Of a stretch of 64,000 nt of DNA, positions 35,001 to 41,259 are shown piece after piece (within the stretch, counting starts at the first letter, position 1; every line of letters begins with the position of its first letter). The notes beneath the pieces are model-generated. The model did no database searches. It worked only from the letters and a program-made list of their open reading frames with translations, and was not told the origin of the DNA. A program made the position numbers and the translations under genes. This DNA is from an uncultured Fibrobacter sp. (lineage in GTDB: Bacteria > Fibrobacterota > Fibrobacteria > Fibrobacterales > Fibrobacteraceae), in NCBI GenBank assembly GCA_946414075.1, contig CAMKNA010000003.1, forward strand, positions 1-64,000. Reading direction: 5' to 3'.

Positions 35001-36565
35001 GAACGACTACCTGTAGCCACCTTTCAGCAAGCAATATCGCAAGCGGCGCTGATTGGCCAGCATTCAACTTCGAGCTGAACGAGTGCCCGCAAGGCAGTTG
35101 CGATTACGAGATCTTTTTTGGTGAAGGGACAAGTCTAAGCCTACTTGGGCCTAGCGACTGTACCACGGCGACATGCTCCGGCTCTGGCTCAGGGTCCCAG
35201 ACAAGGACCAAGAGCGGGAAAGCCGGGGAATGCACAACCAGTGGAGGCTGTAGCTACTCTTACATGGTGCGTAGTTCCAACGACGACAAACCGTTTGCTC
35301 CTTGCACTACCTCGTTTGTCGTGAGACCGCTGTTAAGCAGCTCCAGCGTGGTAAGCAGCAGCAGCGCACCGCCAAGTAGTAGCTCCGCACCTCCGAGCAG
35401 TAGTAGTGCGGCAGGAATAACGGCCACATGTAAGATATTCGACAATAATGGCTCTAGCACATCATCTGCCTTTACGGAAACAGGTAACATGAAATTGAAG
35501 GTTACCCATAACGCAACGACAAATACGGAGGCACGATTTGCGGGAACTGTGGCGGACTGGAACGGAAGTGCAAATGTCGATGTTGTAAAAACTAATGAGA
35601 GTTTCTGGCTAAATGCGAATCAGGTCATGGAAAGAGGGTTTACAGCTCCTGTAACTGCGGGTACATATACCTACACAATATCTTTGGGCGGCAATACCCT
35701 TTGTTCAGCTACCTTGACTACTTCTCAAGCATTGACCTGTAGTGCTCCCGCACAGGTCCCATTGGGAGACTCATTCACGTTGACTGGAACTTACAGTGGA
35801 ACAAGTTGTTCAAAGGGATATACACGCAACATGTCAGGAACTGGAACTGAATATCCTGGCGATTTGGCTTGCAATAATTTATCACAATCGTTCACCGTGA
35901 CATCAACGACTCCAGGTAATTATAATTACTTGATTGGTGTTGACGGTTCTCCGAATGCAACGTGTACAAAAACCGTTCAGGTTGTGCGAACGAAACCTAC
36001 TTTTGAATGTAAAACGGGTTTAAAAGCAACCATTGGTGAATCAAATAACGTTATCATCACATTAAAGAACATAACGCAATGCGGTGGTGAAACTAGTAAT
36101 TGGTGTCACTCCAGCATTACGGGGGACGATATCAGCGTGCAAAATGGGATTAATGTAGGCGATGGTACGGTGAATCTTGGTGCCTTCACAGATACAGGAA
36201 CTGATGGGGTAAGCAAGAGTTACACCGTCACTCTTGAAAATTCAATCGGTGTGAGCGATGCACAGACCTGTAGTGTGGAGTTTACCGCAGGTTCCAGCAA
36301 CACAATGGTTGATTTTGTCTATAACGGAGATCATTATGATTTTAGTGAAGGAACGACATATGAAATCCAATCATGTACGGGAAGTACGAATATGACTTGT
36401 GCTGCCGCAGGAGGAGGAAAGAAACTATTTGTCGATAACGTGGAAAAATATGAGACTCCTGACTGGATGACAATTGGTCAATATCAAAACATGAATTGGC
36501 AATGTTCTGTTGGTCAAATCGTAACCGTCACAGGTGGAACCATGCGTTGTAAAATGCAATGGTAG
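29054..36565 (+). CDS. Giant PilX-like tip pilin-adhesin 2
   Basis: 2503 residues, homologue of giant 1. The N-terminal part is nearly identical (MRKSG then VSIITVLLFMLVATIAATATYKW), then a beta-helix-like region (VGGNASI ... IDGSVTLNG), the InlB-B-like repeat (NYWKCENNGG ... YAHFGEVD) and the lectin-like sandwich follow in the same order. A Ser/Pro linker (VVSSSSAPPSSSSAPP, about 2100) typical of secreted Fibrobacter-type proteins is present here but not in giant 1. The last module before the switch (PTFECKTGLKATIGE ... CSVEFTAGSS) matches giant 1; the final 88 residues (2416-2503, ending CKMQW) do not. Base composition becomes more AT-rich towards the 3' end. The tail would be exchanged by inversion of 36283-36996. 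Confidence 0.8.
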   Translation: MKFGMKNEKHAMRKSGVSIITVLLFMLVATIAATATYKWITSEGRSSASRLRQSEAYQSAIAGIENTRAWMTFHANDVGALVRQYLVQSTPRKPINLDSRLRSFQRAGQDYHVWLTGVNVENSSFKLKILSSGESPNGSRHNESAILNVDGLYQVTIPQIQHHSTIKFNYAYYGGSYKSRGAVTMTSGVVNGNWEGNPPTTERNWVVTGNVTLSGNDLTVGQTACIGGNASIQNAGITTTDLYVGGDFSGVIKKASGNVYFNGDVKQEQTGKMNIDGSVTLNGFYESLQDNDSHGSLIKGNLCVDTAGAVVASGIANGVGGTFQVNGNVWMPGSQNVWYGSIDRSGCMCNIYSKAYPTEGQLLRTESCTGSWDQYPEKGVLIGCASKRLTASSDDISSIESSYGKIILGDSSSKVYIRGAIRSSAYNSNYANSNGTNRKITENSNYKKNCSAKISSKDYWKKAVYPEVGEKRFPSDEKDICGSWSELDWPLGASAYQSVYTDGWGPWGGNSYWPYKPAVTEASDKYSIFSSGSDVVTFGLYNLQNWKQFSGDYTYGRRTIHLECTDYCKPGPGEWYNFGSGDVHSRDFSLVQNEINNRFVSPTQIGAYMVGGDIFYNPITGAYNGYNYDMDAGKATGSPYCKKNSSDTYRPTCGTTPWFKSSGTVSSSTDLEREFTCAENVESDCHEIWGDPADGCDDSHYFVADPLITAYNDYEPYSRNGCANSIHNWNKDTFDSLLNWCWDKNIKDTSLRKTNLYNDYLVVHITGSAPGDNYDANSREGLKGKFIIIVDNILKANAIPTTADADSRIFLLLEKGAVNLQGDANHVFIYHKESNGRSNSIDLTGTLYSPAAACATNDFNGGKLTYDSLLIQDLTDAGIICQSDGNGGCAPADTSEGEGGSGPTTAAVVDGGKDGYYISMAPQLSVSVETQYEAKESVPAGGNTVAALNPSFIVLPRVIHLPRDPYGTLSDYYNVIPLNGSTLKQEDVSVQCQTGLPTSGNLYSEGVLLDEKVYKCEASATNYAKVPFWVAVSKTLRGTPQVSFVEVVQEMSPTGHAEIHANIPALTSGTKVLIACPDMPEGWSYTMNEDYDPHITSNGTCSFDFGGASGELKLFDINTNAASNGTVVFQLMPSEGYAISSPFTSELHVANLAYVSRVAPSAEDIDAYCETYPEDCPEAGHRGDDEWPNCIRSGTPDTISWVKPSAGLVATVDTNDSWSVSAGGAGLLTLIEDNPIEGCVVIIPMDSNTLSRDTIRAERTYTLRAIAKAKKSSIKVGFTGEVGAGKNPYVVINTDTHSKTCYYDDYKDSIPKACTMDLYNGETVNVFIEKSSGENKNFNYWKCENNGGNTCPTTEPITSGEYPDFTIKDNNAIIYAHFGEVDEHCFFDEFKQGSVECGGENTKYCIDKCGNGANDVCVSAITGGSYANSRWHLVEGSLNDIEDSYECISIDNAVSRSSNRSNRGAVKVMSTTRPGLRGTLKALVQLPMATSSYGKTSANIAKSGFLLHSNAAGTEFLMLNVFANSSGYLEANLCPNGGSENCISTTPKRNGSELSVSPSSMVMVEATLSDSNTLELTVFSGNYYGKPNTYTSSIKLSDLPSALRDRAHEYIGFSMADPNFKIYGIGWSSNDYGADKCWDTYPTVKCSFAAVASGGVVPTGTNVEPWLGHSGWFDSKSCTPEYYYYNGTDACGGQAGTESECPSTGYYFSNDGAGQHGYRDINGVDVKAARAWLSCLNADEQAVAWSAGTETLRAHCGLFWTGSLTECVNHTDFGTLATVGTGLDGTLTLVGSANLRGSKLNISLENPNSNEVEVWLISANATWGADDFASTPVRFTGTSASFDVVEAFATGAQGFDPEHVKQVVVRNHGDYSVTNVLVSAACKNAVGISNCSVSYNAVAGKWEVSADVSNSSKVSSYKVEGEVNSTAVVSATSPSEWAADRATWKITDNPYGSYQGATFEFTASVTNTNNQTFSTGCGSVTIGTTTCSHLSASNIASGADWPAFNFELNECPQGSCDYEIFFGEGTSLSLLGPSDCTTATCSGSGSGSQTRTKSGKAGECTTSGGCSYSYMVRSSNDDKPFAPCTTSFVVRPLLSSSSVVSSSSAPPSSSSAPPSSSSAAGITATCKIFDNNGSSTSSAFTETGNMKLKVTHNATTNTEARFAGTVADWNGSANVDVVKTNESFWLNANQVMERGFTAPVTAGTYTYTISLGGNTLCSATLTTSQALTCSAPAQVPLGDSFTLTGTYSGTSCSKGYTRNMSGTGTEYPGDLACNNLSQSFTVTSTTPGNYNYLIGVDGSPNATCTKTVQVVRTKPTFECKTGLKATIGESNNVIITLKNITQCGGETSNWCHSSITGDDISVQNGINVGDGTVNLGAFTDTGTDGVSKSYTVTLENSIGVSDAQTCSVEFTAGSSNTMVDFVYNGDHYDFSEGTTYEIQSCTGSTNMTCAAAGGGKKLFVDNVEKYETPDWMTIGQYQNMNWQCSVGQIVTVTGGTMRCKMQW
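36281..36298 (+). repeat. Tail-junction site in giant gene 2
   Basis: TTTACCGCAGGTTCCAGC (FTAGSS). Core TACCGCA (36283-36289) with arms GGAGTT and GGTTCC, partly inverted. The last 16 bases are identical to the inverted copy at 36981-36996. Confidence 0.7.
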
Positions 36566-36622
36566 TAGGTTTAAGAAAATAATCGTCTAACATTATATAT
36601 TCTTTCCCTTACTAATCAAAAA

Positions 36623-36646
36623 GACTCCCCTTTGAGTGGGGAGTCT
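36623..36646. terminator. Shared bidirectional terminator between convergent tails
   Basis: GACTCCCC-tttga-GTGGGGAGTC hairpin, A-rich on the left and TTTTT nearby on the right. It follows giant gene 2 and also the minus-strand tail, so it would serve the expressed gene in either orientation of the segment. It resembles the terminator of giant gene 1. Confidence 0.65.
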
Positions 36647-36695
36647 AGGTTTTTGAGTATTGTGTTATGGTCAATAGTTCTCTATTTTAAATGAA

Positions 36696-36996
36696 TTACC
36701 ATCCAAAGTAACATTTTACATCGCCACCATCTCTTCGAGATGCAGTGTGGCATCCTGTGTACTTTTTATTTCCATCCAAATCAACTGTAATTTCTACAGT
36801 TCCCCACCCATGCGAGGCTTCTGTTCCATCTAAAGTAACATGACCATTCGCATTATTGCCTGATTCACATCTGATATGGGCTTGTGATTGCCAATCATTT
36901 TGAACGGGGTGTTCATCAAAACAAAATTCCGTGCCACTGGGATTAGTGAATTCCCAAACATCACTTGCGATTGTCGTTCCGCTGGAACCTGCGGTA
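36696..36996 (-). other. Silent alternative C-terminal tail of the giant adhesin
   Basis: A 94-codon coding stretch follows the exact junction motif (TAGSS) and ends GGDVKCYFGW-stop. It has no own start, promoter or pilin part; upstream of the motif the reading runs into the Rpn3 terminator region. Length equals that of the giant 1 tail (94 codons). It has Cys near positions 20, 38, 77 and 90 and aromatic residues like the other tails (final GGTMRCKMQW in giant 2). It could be a silent shufflon-type cassette or, less likely, the relic of a deleted third giant gene. Confidence 0.65.
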
Positions 36997-37002
36997 GGTT
37001 CC
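36981..37002 (-). repeat. Tail-junction site of the silent cassette, with perfect dyad
   Basis: On the minus strand GGAACC-TACCGCA-GGTTCC: two 6-base inverted arms around a 7-base core, the form of a tyrosine recombinase core site. The bases TACCGCAGGTTCCAGC are identical to giant gene 2. Confidence 0.65.
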
Positions 37003-37013
37003 TGTGGAAAATC

Positions 37014-37046
37014 AAAGCCCCAGGACACACCGTCCGGGGCTTTTTT
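37014..37046. terminator. Hairpin terminator between Rpn3 and the cassette
   Basis: AAAGCCCC...GGGGCTTT stem with inner GGAC/GTCC, followed by TTTTTT on the plus strand. On the minus strand it follows Rpn3. It also isolates the silent cassette from Rpn3 transcription. Confidence 0.6.
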
Positions 37047-37118
37047 GTAAATCAATGAAAGCGAATCCCCACCTTGGTGGCCATGCGCACTAAGCACTAA
37101 AGTGCCAAGTGCTGTCCA

Positions 37119-37139
37119 CCCGACCAAGTCGGGGATGAC
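37119..37139 (+). repeat. REP-like palindrome, copy 1
   Basis: CCCGACCAAGTCGGGGATGAC, a short GC-rich hairpin followed by ATGAC. A related copy lies on the other side of Rpn3 at 38253-38280. Confidence 0.4.
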
Positions 37140-37158
37140 GAGGATAGGGTTTGGGGAT

Positions 37159-38127
37159 TTATTTACCCAATGCCGCCAATTTTGCCTTGAATTCGGAAAT
37201 CTGTTCGGGTGACAGGTCCATGCCCTGCAGCACGGCGATGGCATCGCTGTGCCCCTTAGATTCGCCCTCCCTGCGGGCACGCACCTTCATCGCGGCCAAG
37301 TGGTCCAGTTCTTCTTCCGTGAAAACCATATCTCGTGCCTGTTCCTTGATAAGCTTGTCCGACGCGTTTTCTACCAAGATGCGCTTGATTGCCTGCGAAA
37401 TCACGTCGTCGCCGAAATCCGGAAGGTCGTCGGCCCTGCCCGCATGCTTGAGCAGGTACAGCCAGCGGTCTTCGGTGGTCCGGACGGAATCGAGCGTCTT
37501 GTTGAACCGCGTCAGGTCATACAAAATATACTTCACCTTGTCGGTAATTGTCAACCCCTTCTCGTTACGGATGGCCCAGGTGCCGCGGTAGCTGTCCTGT
37601 TGTTCAACTGCAAAGTCGCATATCCAGATAGCGTAGGTGGGCGGGATTTCGTAGCGACGTTCTTCGCGACGGGCGCGCTCTTCGTCGGTAAGGTCCTTTT
37701 GCGGGTCCTTGAAAAACTCGTGATTCCACTCGTACTTGCTCTGGAGCAAGAAAGCGCTGTGTTGCAGCAGAATGCGGTCGATGAATCGACTGTGCTTTGC
37801 CTTTTGCATCTCGATGTTCACGCTTAGCCCGTTGGAAGTGGTGGCACGGATATCGAGCCTAAAGGATTTTACCTGCGGGAAGATGATGTTCACCTCGGTG
37901 TTCTTGACGGTGACAGAAGTAATCCGGTTGTCCCCTTCCAGATGAAACACCCCGTTCAGAAAACTCACAAGCGCCTGTTCATCGCTCAGGAACGCCTTAA
38001 ATCCGGTGTCGTAGAGCGGGTCGATGTAGGTCCGCTTTTTGATTTCTTCGTAGGTCCTCTGCACCCAGAATTCCTGCGAGGTAGCGATGGTGAACTCGGG
38101 GCTGATTTCGTTGTTTGTATTATCCAT
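37159..38127 (-). CDS. Rpn-family PD-(D/E)XK nuclease / putative transposase (Rpn3)
   Basis: 322 residues, same subgroup as Rpn1 (TYIDPLYDTGFKAFLSDEQALVSFLNGVFHLEGD against the matching Rpn1 stretch). Catalytic set Asp92, Glu106, Gln108. The C-terminal tail (LQGMDLSPEQISEFKAKLAALGK) lacks AEGR repeats and differs from Rpn1/Rpn2. Its promoter block is almost identical to that of Rpn1. A conserved internal Met (DMVFTEEEL) aligns with the internal start candidate of Rpn1. The start has no obvious ribosome-binding site. Convergent with giant gene 2, as Rpn1 is with giant gene 1, and flanked by REP-like palindromes. Confidence 0.85.
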   Translation of the reverse strand: MDNTNNEISPEFTIATSQEFWVQRTYEEIKKRTYIDPLYDTGFKAFLSDEQALVSFLNGVFHLEGDNRITSVTVKNTEVNIIFPQVKSFRLDIRATTSNGLSVNIEMQKAKHSRFIDRILLQHSAFLLQSKYEWNHEFFKDPQKDLTDEERARREERRYEIPPTYAIWICDFAVEQQDSYRGTWAIRNEKGLTITDKVKYILYDLTRFNKTLDSVRTTEDRWLYLLKHAGRADDLPDFGDDVISQAIKRILVENASDKLIKEQARDMVFTEEELDHLAAMKVRARREGESKGHSDAIAVLQGMDLSPEQISEFKAKLAALGK

Positions 38128-38173
38128 ATCTATGATCGGGTGCGTCCCGTTAAACGGCAGGGTGGAAAGGCCC

Positions 38174-38211
38174 TACATTGTATAAGACGTTTTTTTGAGG
38201 GGAAACTTGCC
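38174..38211 (-). promoter_or_regulatory. Rpn promoter block, copy 2
   Basis: Minus-strand counterpart of 11665-11700: GGCAAGTTTCCCCTC, seven A, ACGTCT, TATACAATGTAG. Conservation of 26 bases in a row while the genes themselves have diverged implies a functional or recently exchanged promoter or operator. Confidence 0.5.
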
Positions 38212-38252
38212 CGAAAATTTTGTTTACAGTGCGGATTTTACAGATGAAAGGA

Positions 38253-38280
38253 GATGCCCGGTCAAGCCGGGCATGACAAT
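38253..38280 (+). repeat. REP-like palindrome, copy 2
   Basis: ATGCCCGGTCAAGCCGGGCAT stem-loop followed by GAC, then two degenerate GCCGGGATGACAA pieces (up to about 38323). Same orientation as the copy at 37119. Confidence 0.45.
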
Positions 38281-38332
38281 GGAGGGGTGGCCGGGATGAC
38301 AAAAGAAGTGGGGCCGGGATGACAACCCGTCT

Positions 38333-40243
38333 CTATTTCGCGGGCTTCTCTTCGATCTTCACGATGGGTTCGTCCATCATCTTCTCGGCGATGACCTCGG
38401 GAGTCTCTTCAGCGATAGCAGCGTTGGACTCCTCGGGCATCCAAGGCTTATCCAGGCTCTTTTCCCAGGATACCGTAGGCGCCTGGACCATCTCGTGAGA
38501 TGTATCCACCACGGGGAGCCCTAAGATTTCGCGGGCGCGGTTCAGGGCAGCATCGATGTTACCCAGGGCATTCTCTTCGCCAAGCTGCTTCAAAACCCCG
38601 GCACGGGTCAGGGCCACCACAGGCTGGGCATGCACGCCGCTCAGGAGCAGCTGAGTGCCTTCGCTCTTGCAGCGGCTCAGTAGGTCCTCGATCATCTGGA
38701 TACCGGCGGCATCGATGCTGGACACGCTGCGCATACGCAAGATTAGAATCTTAGGCTTGTCGGAGATGCGGGCCATGGTATCCTTGAACTTGTCCACAGC
38801 CCCGAAGAACAGGGAACCGGCCAGTTCGTAAACCGCCACGCCCTTGGGCACCTGGCGGGAAAGTTCGTTGTGGGAGGCCTCTTCGTCGTCTTCCCTGAGG
38901 GCTTCAGTCACCGTCTCCATCTCGGACACATCGCTCATGCGCTTGATGAACAGCACCGCAGCCAAAAGTACACCCACCTCGATAGCCACTGTCAGGTCGA
39001 TAACCACCGTCAAGAAGAAGGCCACCAGCATCACGATGATGTCACTCTTGGGAGCCTTGAACATCTTGATAAAGCTCCGGTAGCCGCACATGTTGAAAGC
39101 CACCTGGAAAAGCACGGCGGCCAGCGCCGCCATGGGAATCATCTCGGCATACTTACCGAGCACCAGCATAATGAGCAGCAGCACCACCGCATGCACCAGG
39201 CCCGAAACCGGGCTCACGGCACCGTTACGGATGTTGGTGGCCGTACGGGCAATGGCGCCCGTGGCGGGAATGCCGCCAAACACGGGGGACAAGATGTTGG
39301 CGATACCCTGGCCAAAAAGTTCGGTATTGGAACGGTGCTTGGTACTGGTCATACCGTCGGCCACCACGGCGCTAAGCAGGGACTCGATGGCGCCCAGCAT
39401 GGCGATGGTAAGGGCCGGCTGGAACACCTTCTGCATCATCTCAAGACTAATATTGGGCAGGTGGGGCACCGGGAAGCCGCTGGGGATATGGTTCTTCATG
39501 CCGATGGTCACCACGCCATGACCGCTCACCGGGTCGTCCCAGCCCAGCACCTTCACAAGAACCGTCGCCACCACGATGGCCACCAGGGAACCCGGGACCT
39601 TCGTGGTCACCTTCGGCCACAGAATGCACACCGCCAGGGCCACGAGCCCCACGATGACGGCATATATATTTACAGTGTCAAAAGAGGATGCGTAAAGTTT
39701 GATCTTGCCCACCGCATCGGCCGGGTCCTTGGCCAAAAAACGCAGCCCAAAGAAATTGGGCACCTGACCCAGCGCAATGATGATGGCAATACCCGCCGTA
39801 AAGCCCACCGTCACGGGGTACGGTATGAACTTAATGATGGCACCGAACTTCGCAAGTCCAAAAATCACCAAAAAGATACCGGCGAGCAGGGTAGCGGAAG
39901 CAAGGCCGTCGTAACCATACTGCGAAACGATGCCGTAGACAATCACGATGAAGGCGCCGGTGGGGCCACCGATCTGGAAACGGGAGCCCCCCAACAGGGA
40001 AATGGTAAAGCCCGCGATAATGGCCGTGTAAAGGCCCTGCTCAGGACCTACGCCCGAAGCGATGGCAAAGGCGATAGCCAGGGGGAGCGCCAAAATGCCC
40101 ACAATAAGCCCACTCATCAGGTCGCGGGTCAGGTCCTTGCGGGTATAACCCCTCTTTATAATGCGGGCAAATTCGGGAGTAATAGTCGCCACGACACCGT
40201 TCAGATAGTTCTTGACGGAATTCTTGGCATCAATAGTCTGCAT
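38333..40243 (-). CDS. SulP-family anion transporter with STAS domain
   Basis: 636 residues from the ATG at 40243 (AGGAGAG upstream). The SulP signature (SGLIVGILALPLAIAFAIASGVGPEQGLYTAIIAGF, about 45-80) opens a transmembrane block with about a dozen hydrophobic helices, and a cytoplasmic STAS domain follows (about 480-580; ILRMRSVSSIDAAGIQMIEDL). The last 60 residues are an acidic, low-complexity tail. SulP proteins move sulfate, bicarbonate or dicarboxylates; which one cannot be said here. Bicarbonate uptake would fit a CO2-fixing succinate producer but that is speculation. Single gene. Confidence 0.9.
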   Translation of the reverse strand: MQTIDAKNSVKNYLNGVVATITPEFARIIKRGYTRKDLTRDLMSGLIVGILALPLAIAFAIASGVGPEQGLYTAIIAGFTISLLGGSRFQIGGPTGAFIVIVYGIVSQYGYDGLASATLLAGIFLVIFGLAKFGAIIKFIPYPVTVGFTAGIAIIIALGQVPNFFGLRFLAKDPADAVGKIKLYASSFDTVNIYAVIVGLVALAVCILWPKVTTKVPGSLVAIVVATVLVKVLGWDDPVSGHGVVTIGMKNHIPSGFPVPHLPNISLEMMQKVFQPALTIAMLGAIESLLSAVVADGMTSTKHRSNTELFGQGIANILSPVFGGIPATGAIARTATNIRNGAVSPVSGLVHAVVLLLIMLVLGKYAEMIPMAALAAVLFQVAFNMCGYRSFIKMFKAPKSDIIVMLVAFFLTVVIDLTVAIEVGVLLAAVLFIKRMSDVSEMETVTEALREDDEEASHNELSRQVPKGVAVYELAGSLFFGAVDKFKDTMARISDKPKILILRMRSVSSIDAAGIQMIEDLLSRCKSEGTQLLLSGVHAQPVVALTRAGVLKQLGEENALGNIDAALNRAREILGLPVVDTSHEMVQAPTVSWEKSLDKPWMPEESNAAIAEETPEVIAEKMMDEPIVKIEEKPAK

Positions 40244-40322
40244 CTGGGCTCTCCTAGGTAAAGGCGGGCCCAAACTTAGAAAACTTTACATTGTTCGTTA
40301 AGGGCGATAAGAAAAAAGAATG

Positions 40323-40655
40323 CTACAGTAGGCCCTTCTTAGCAGAGCGCATCAGGTTCTTGACCTGCTTGTTGGTGAGCTGGGGCACATCCGCATCCCG
40401 TTCCCTGCGGGACTTGGGAGCGCACTCCTCGCAAAGGAGCCTGGTTACCGTGCCAAAGCTTGCGGCACCGTCCCCCATGTCGGCCTGGCGAGAGCGATAG
40501 GGCCTTACCAAGGCTTCCCGGTGGCACTTGTCACATACGCCCATCTTGGGAGGAGCGGGTTCCTTCTTCTCTTTCTTTTTCTTTTCCTCGTCCATGGCCC
40601 ATGCCCTACTCTGGGCGGCGTTCTTTGCGGCAAAATGATCATCAAAAAGACTCAT
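40323..40655 (-). CDS. Small zinc-ribbon protein
   Basis: 110 residues. A Lys/Glu-rich segment (EEKKKKEKKEPAPP) precedes a zinc ribbon with CDKC (about 41-44) and CEEC (about 75-78) pairs, then a basic tail. AAAGGAG gives a good ribosome-binding site 10 bases after the upstream stop, so it is the last gene of a three-gene operon. Nucleic-acid binding is possible from the zinc ribbon and charge; function unknown. Confidence 0.6.
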   Translation of the reverse strand: MSLFDDHFAAKNAAQSRAWAMDEEKKKKEKKEPAPPKMGVCDKCHREALVRPYRSRQADMGDGAASFGTVTRLLCEECAPKSRRERDADVPQLTNKQVKNLMRSAKKGLL

Positions 40656-40665
40656 GGTAACTCCT

Positions 40666-41250
40666 TTACTTCAACTTCTTCAATATACAATCTTCCAGGA
40701 ACATGGACAGAAGCGTTATGCACAAAGAGGTGGGTTTAGAGGCCTCCGAGAAAAGGCTCCGCCCGAACTTACCCCGTTCTTCTTGCTTGGCCTGGAACTT
40801 TCGCACATGGGCTTCCCAGTCAAAGACCCCCACACGGTCAGGCGCCATGTCCACAAAGCCACGAATGGCCTGGTTCAGCACATCCACCTGGTCGCACCCT
40901 TCCGGAAGCATTTCGGTAGGAATAGTCAGCAGGTCCAAATCGGACTGGGTCTTTTTCAAAAGCTCATCCAGCAAGGTACGGTAATGATCCGCCACCACCG
41001 CGCCCTGCACCCGCTCCCGCTTCAGGTCACCAACGCCCAGCGCCAGCACGATACGGCCGGCCTTCTTGCCGATGATGTCGGAAGAGGCCCGCGCGAAAAG
41101 CTGCGGGATGGACAGCAGCATGGGCGCGTTGATGGAAAACTGCATGGGCCGGTTGGGTTCCGCGCACAAAAGCATCTCGGAACAACGGAAGGCGGCTTCG
41201 CCCTCACTTCCGAGCAGTTCATCACCGATTATCAGAATCCGGTTTTCCAC
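40666..41250 (-). CDS. Hypothetical protein with flavodoxin/SGNH-like N-terminus
   Basis: 194 residues starting with GTG (41250); the overlapping ATG is out of frame. The N-terminus ENRILIIGDELLGSEGEAAF has a beta strand-loop like SGNH hydrolases, with GDE in place of GDS, so catalytic activity is doubtful. The middle has VLALGVGDLKRE and repeated helices. It starts 9 bases after the TusA-domain gene. Not assigned to a known family with confidence. Confidence 0.5.
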   Translation of the reverse strand: MENRILIIGDELLGSEGEAAFRCSEMLLCAEPNRPMQFSINAPMLLSIPQLFARASSDIIGKKAGRIVLALGVGDLKRERVQGAVVADHYRTLLDELLKKTQSDLDLLTIPTEMLPEGCDQVDVLNQAIRGFVDMAPDRVGVFDWEAHVRKFQAKQEERGKFGRSLFSEASKPTSLCITLLSMFLEDCILKKLK

Positions 41251-41259
41251 ATCCCTAAT

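Larger units (their letters stand above)
36278..37002. other. Putative invertible segment carrying two alternative adhesin tails
   Basis: The segment holds the tail of giant gene 2 on the plus strand and a second tail on the minus strand, both pointing inward to a shared hairpin terminator. The two ends are inverted copies of TACCGCAGGTTCCAGC. Inversion would fuse the alternative tail in frame to residue 2415, giving 2509 residues ending CYFGW. This is a shufflon-like layout; activity is inferred from sequence. Confidence 0.6.

Noticed and set aside
36696-37280. Reading the minus-strand stretch as a complete 194-residue gene
   Set aside because: The first 95 codons cross the Rpn3 3' end, a REP-like palindrome and a hairpin terminator and look non-coding. 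Only the part from the TACCGCAGG motif resembles protein.
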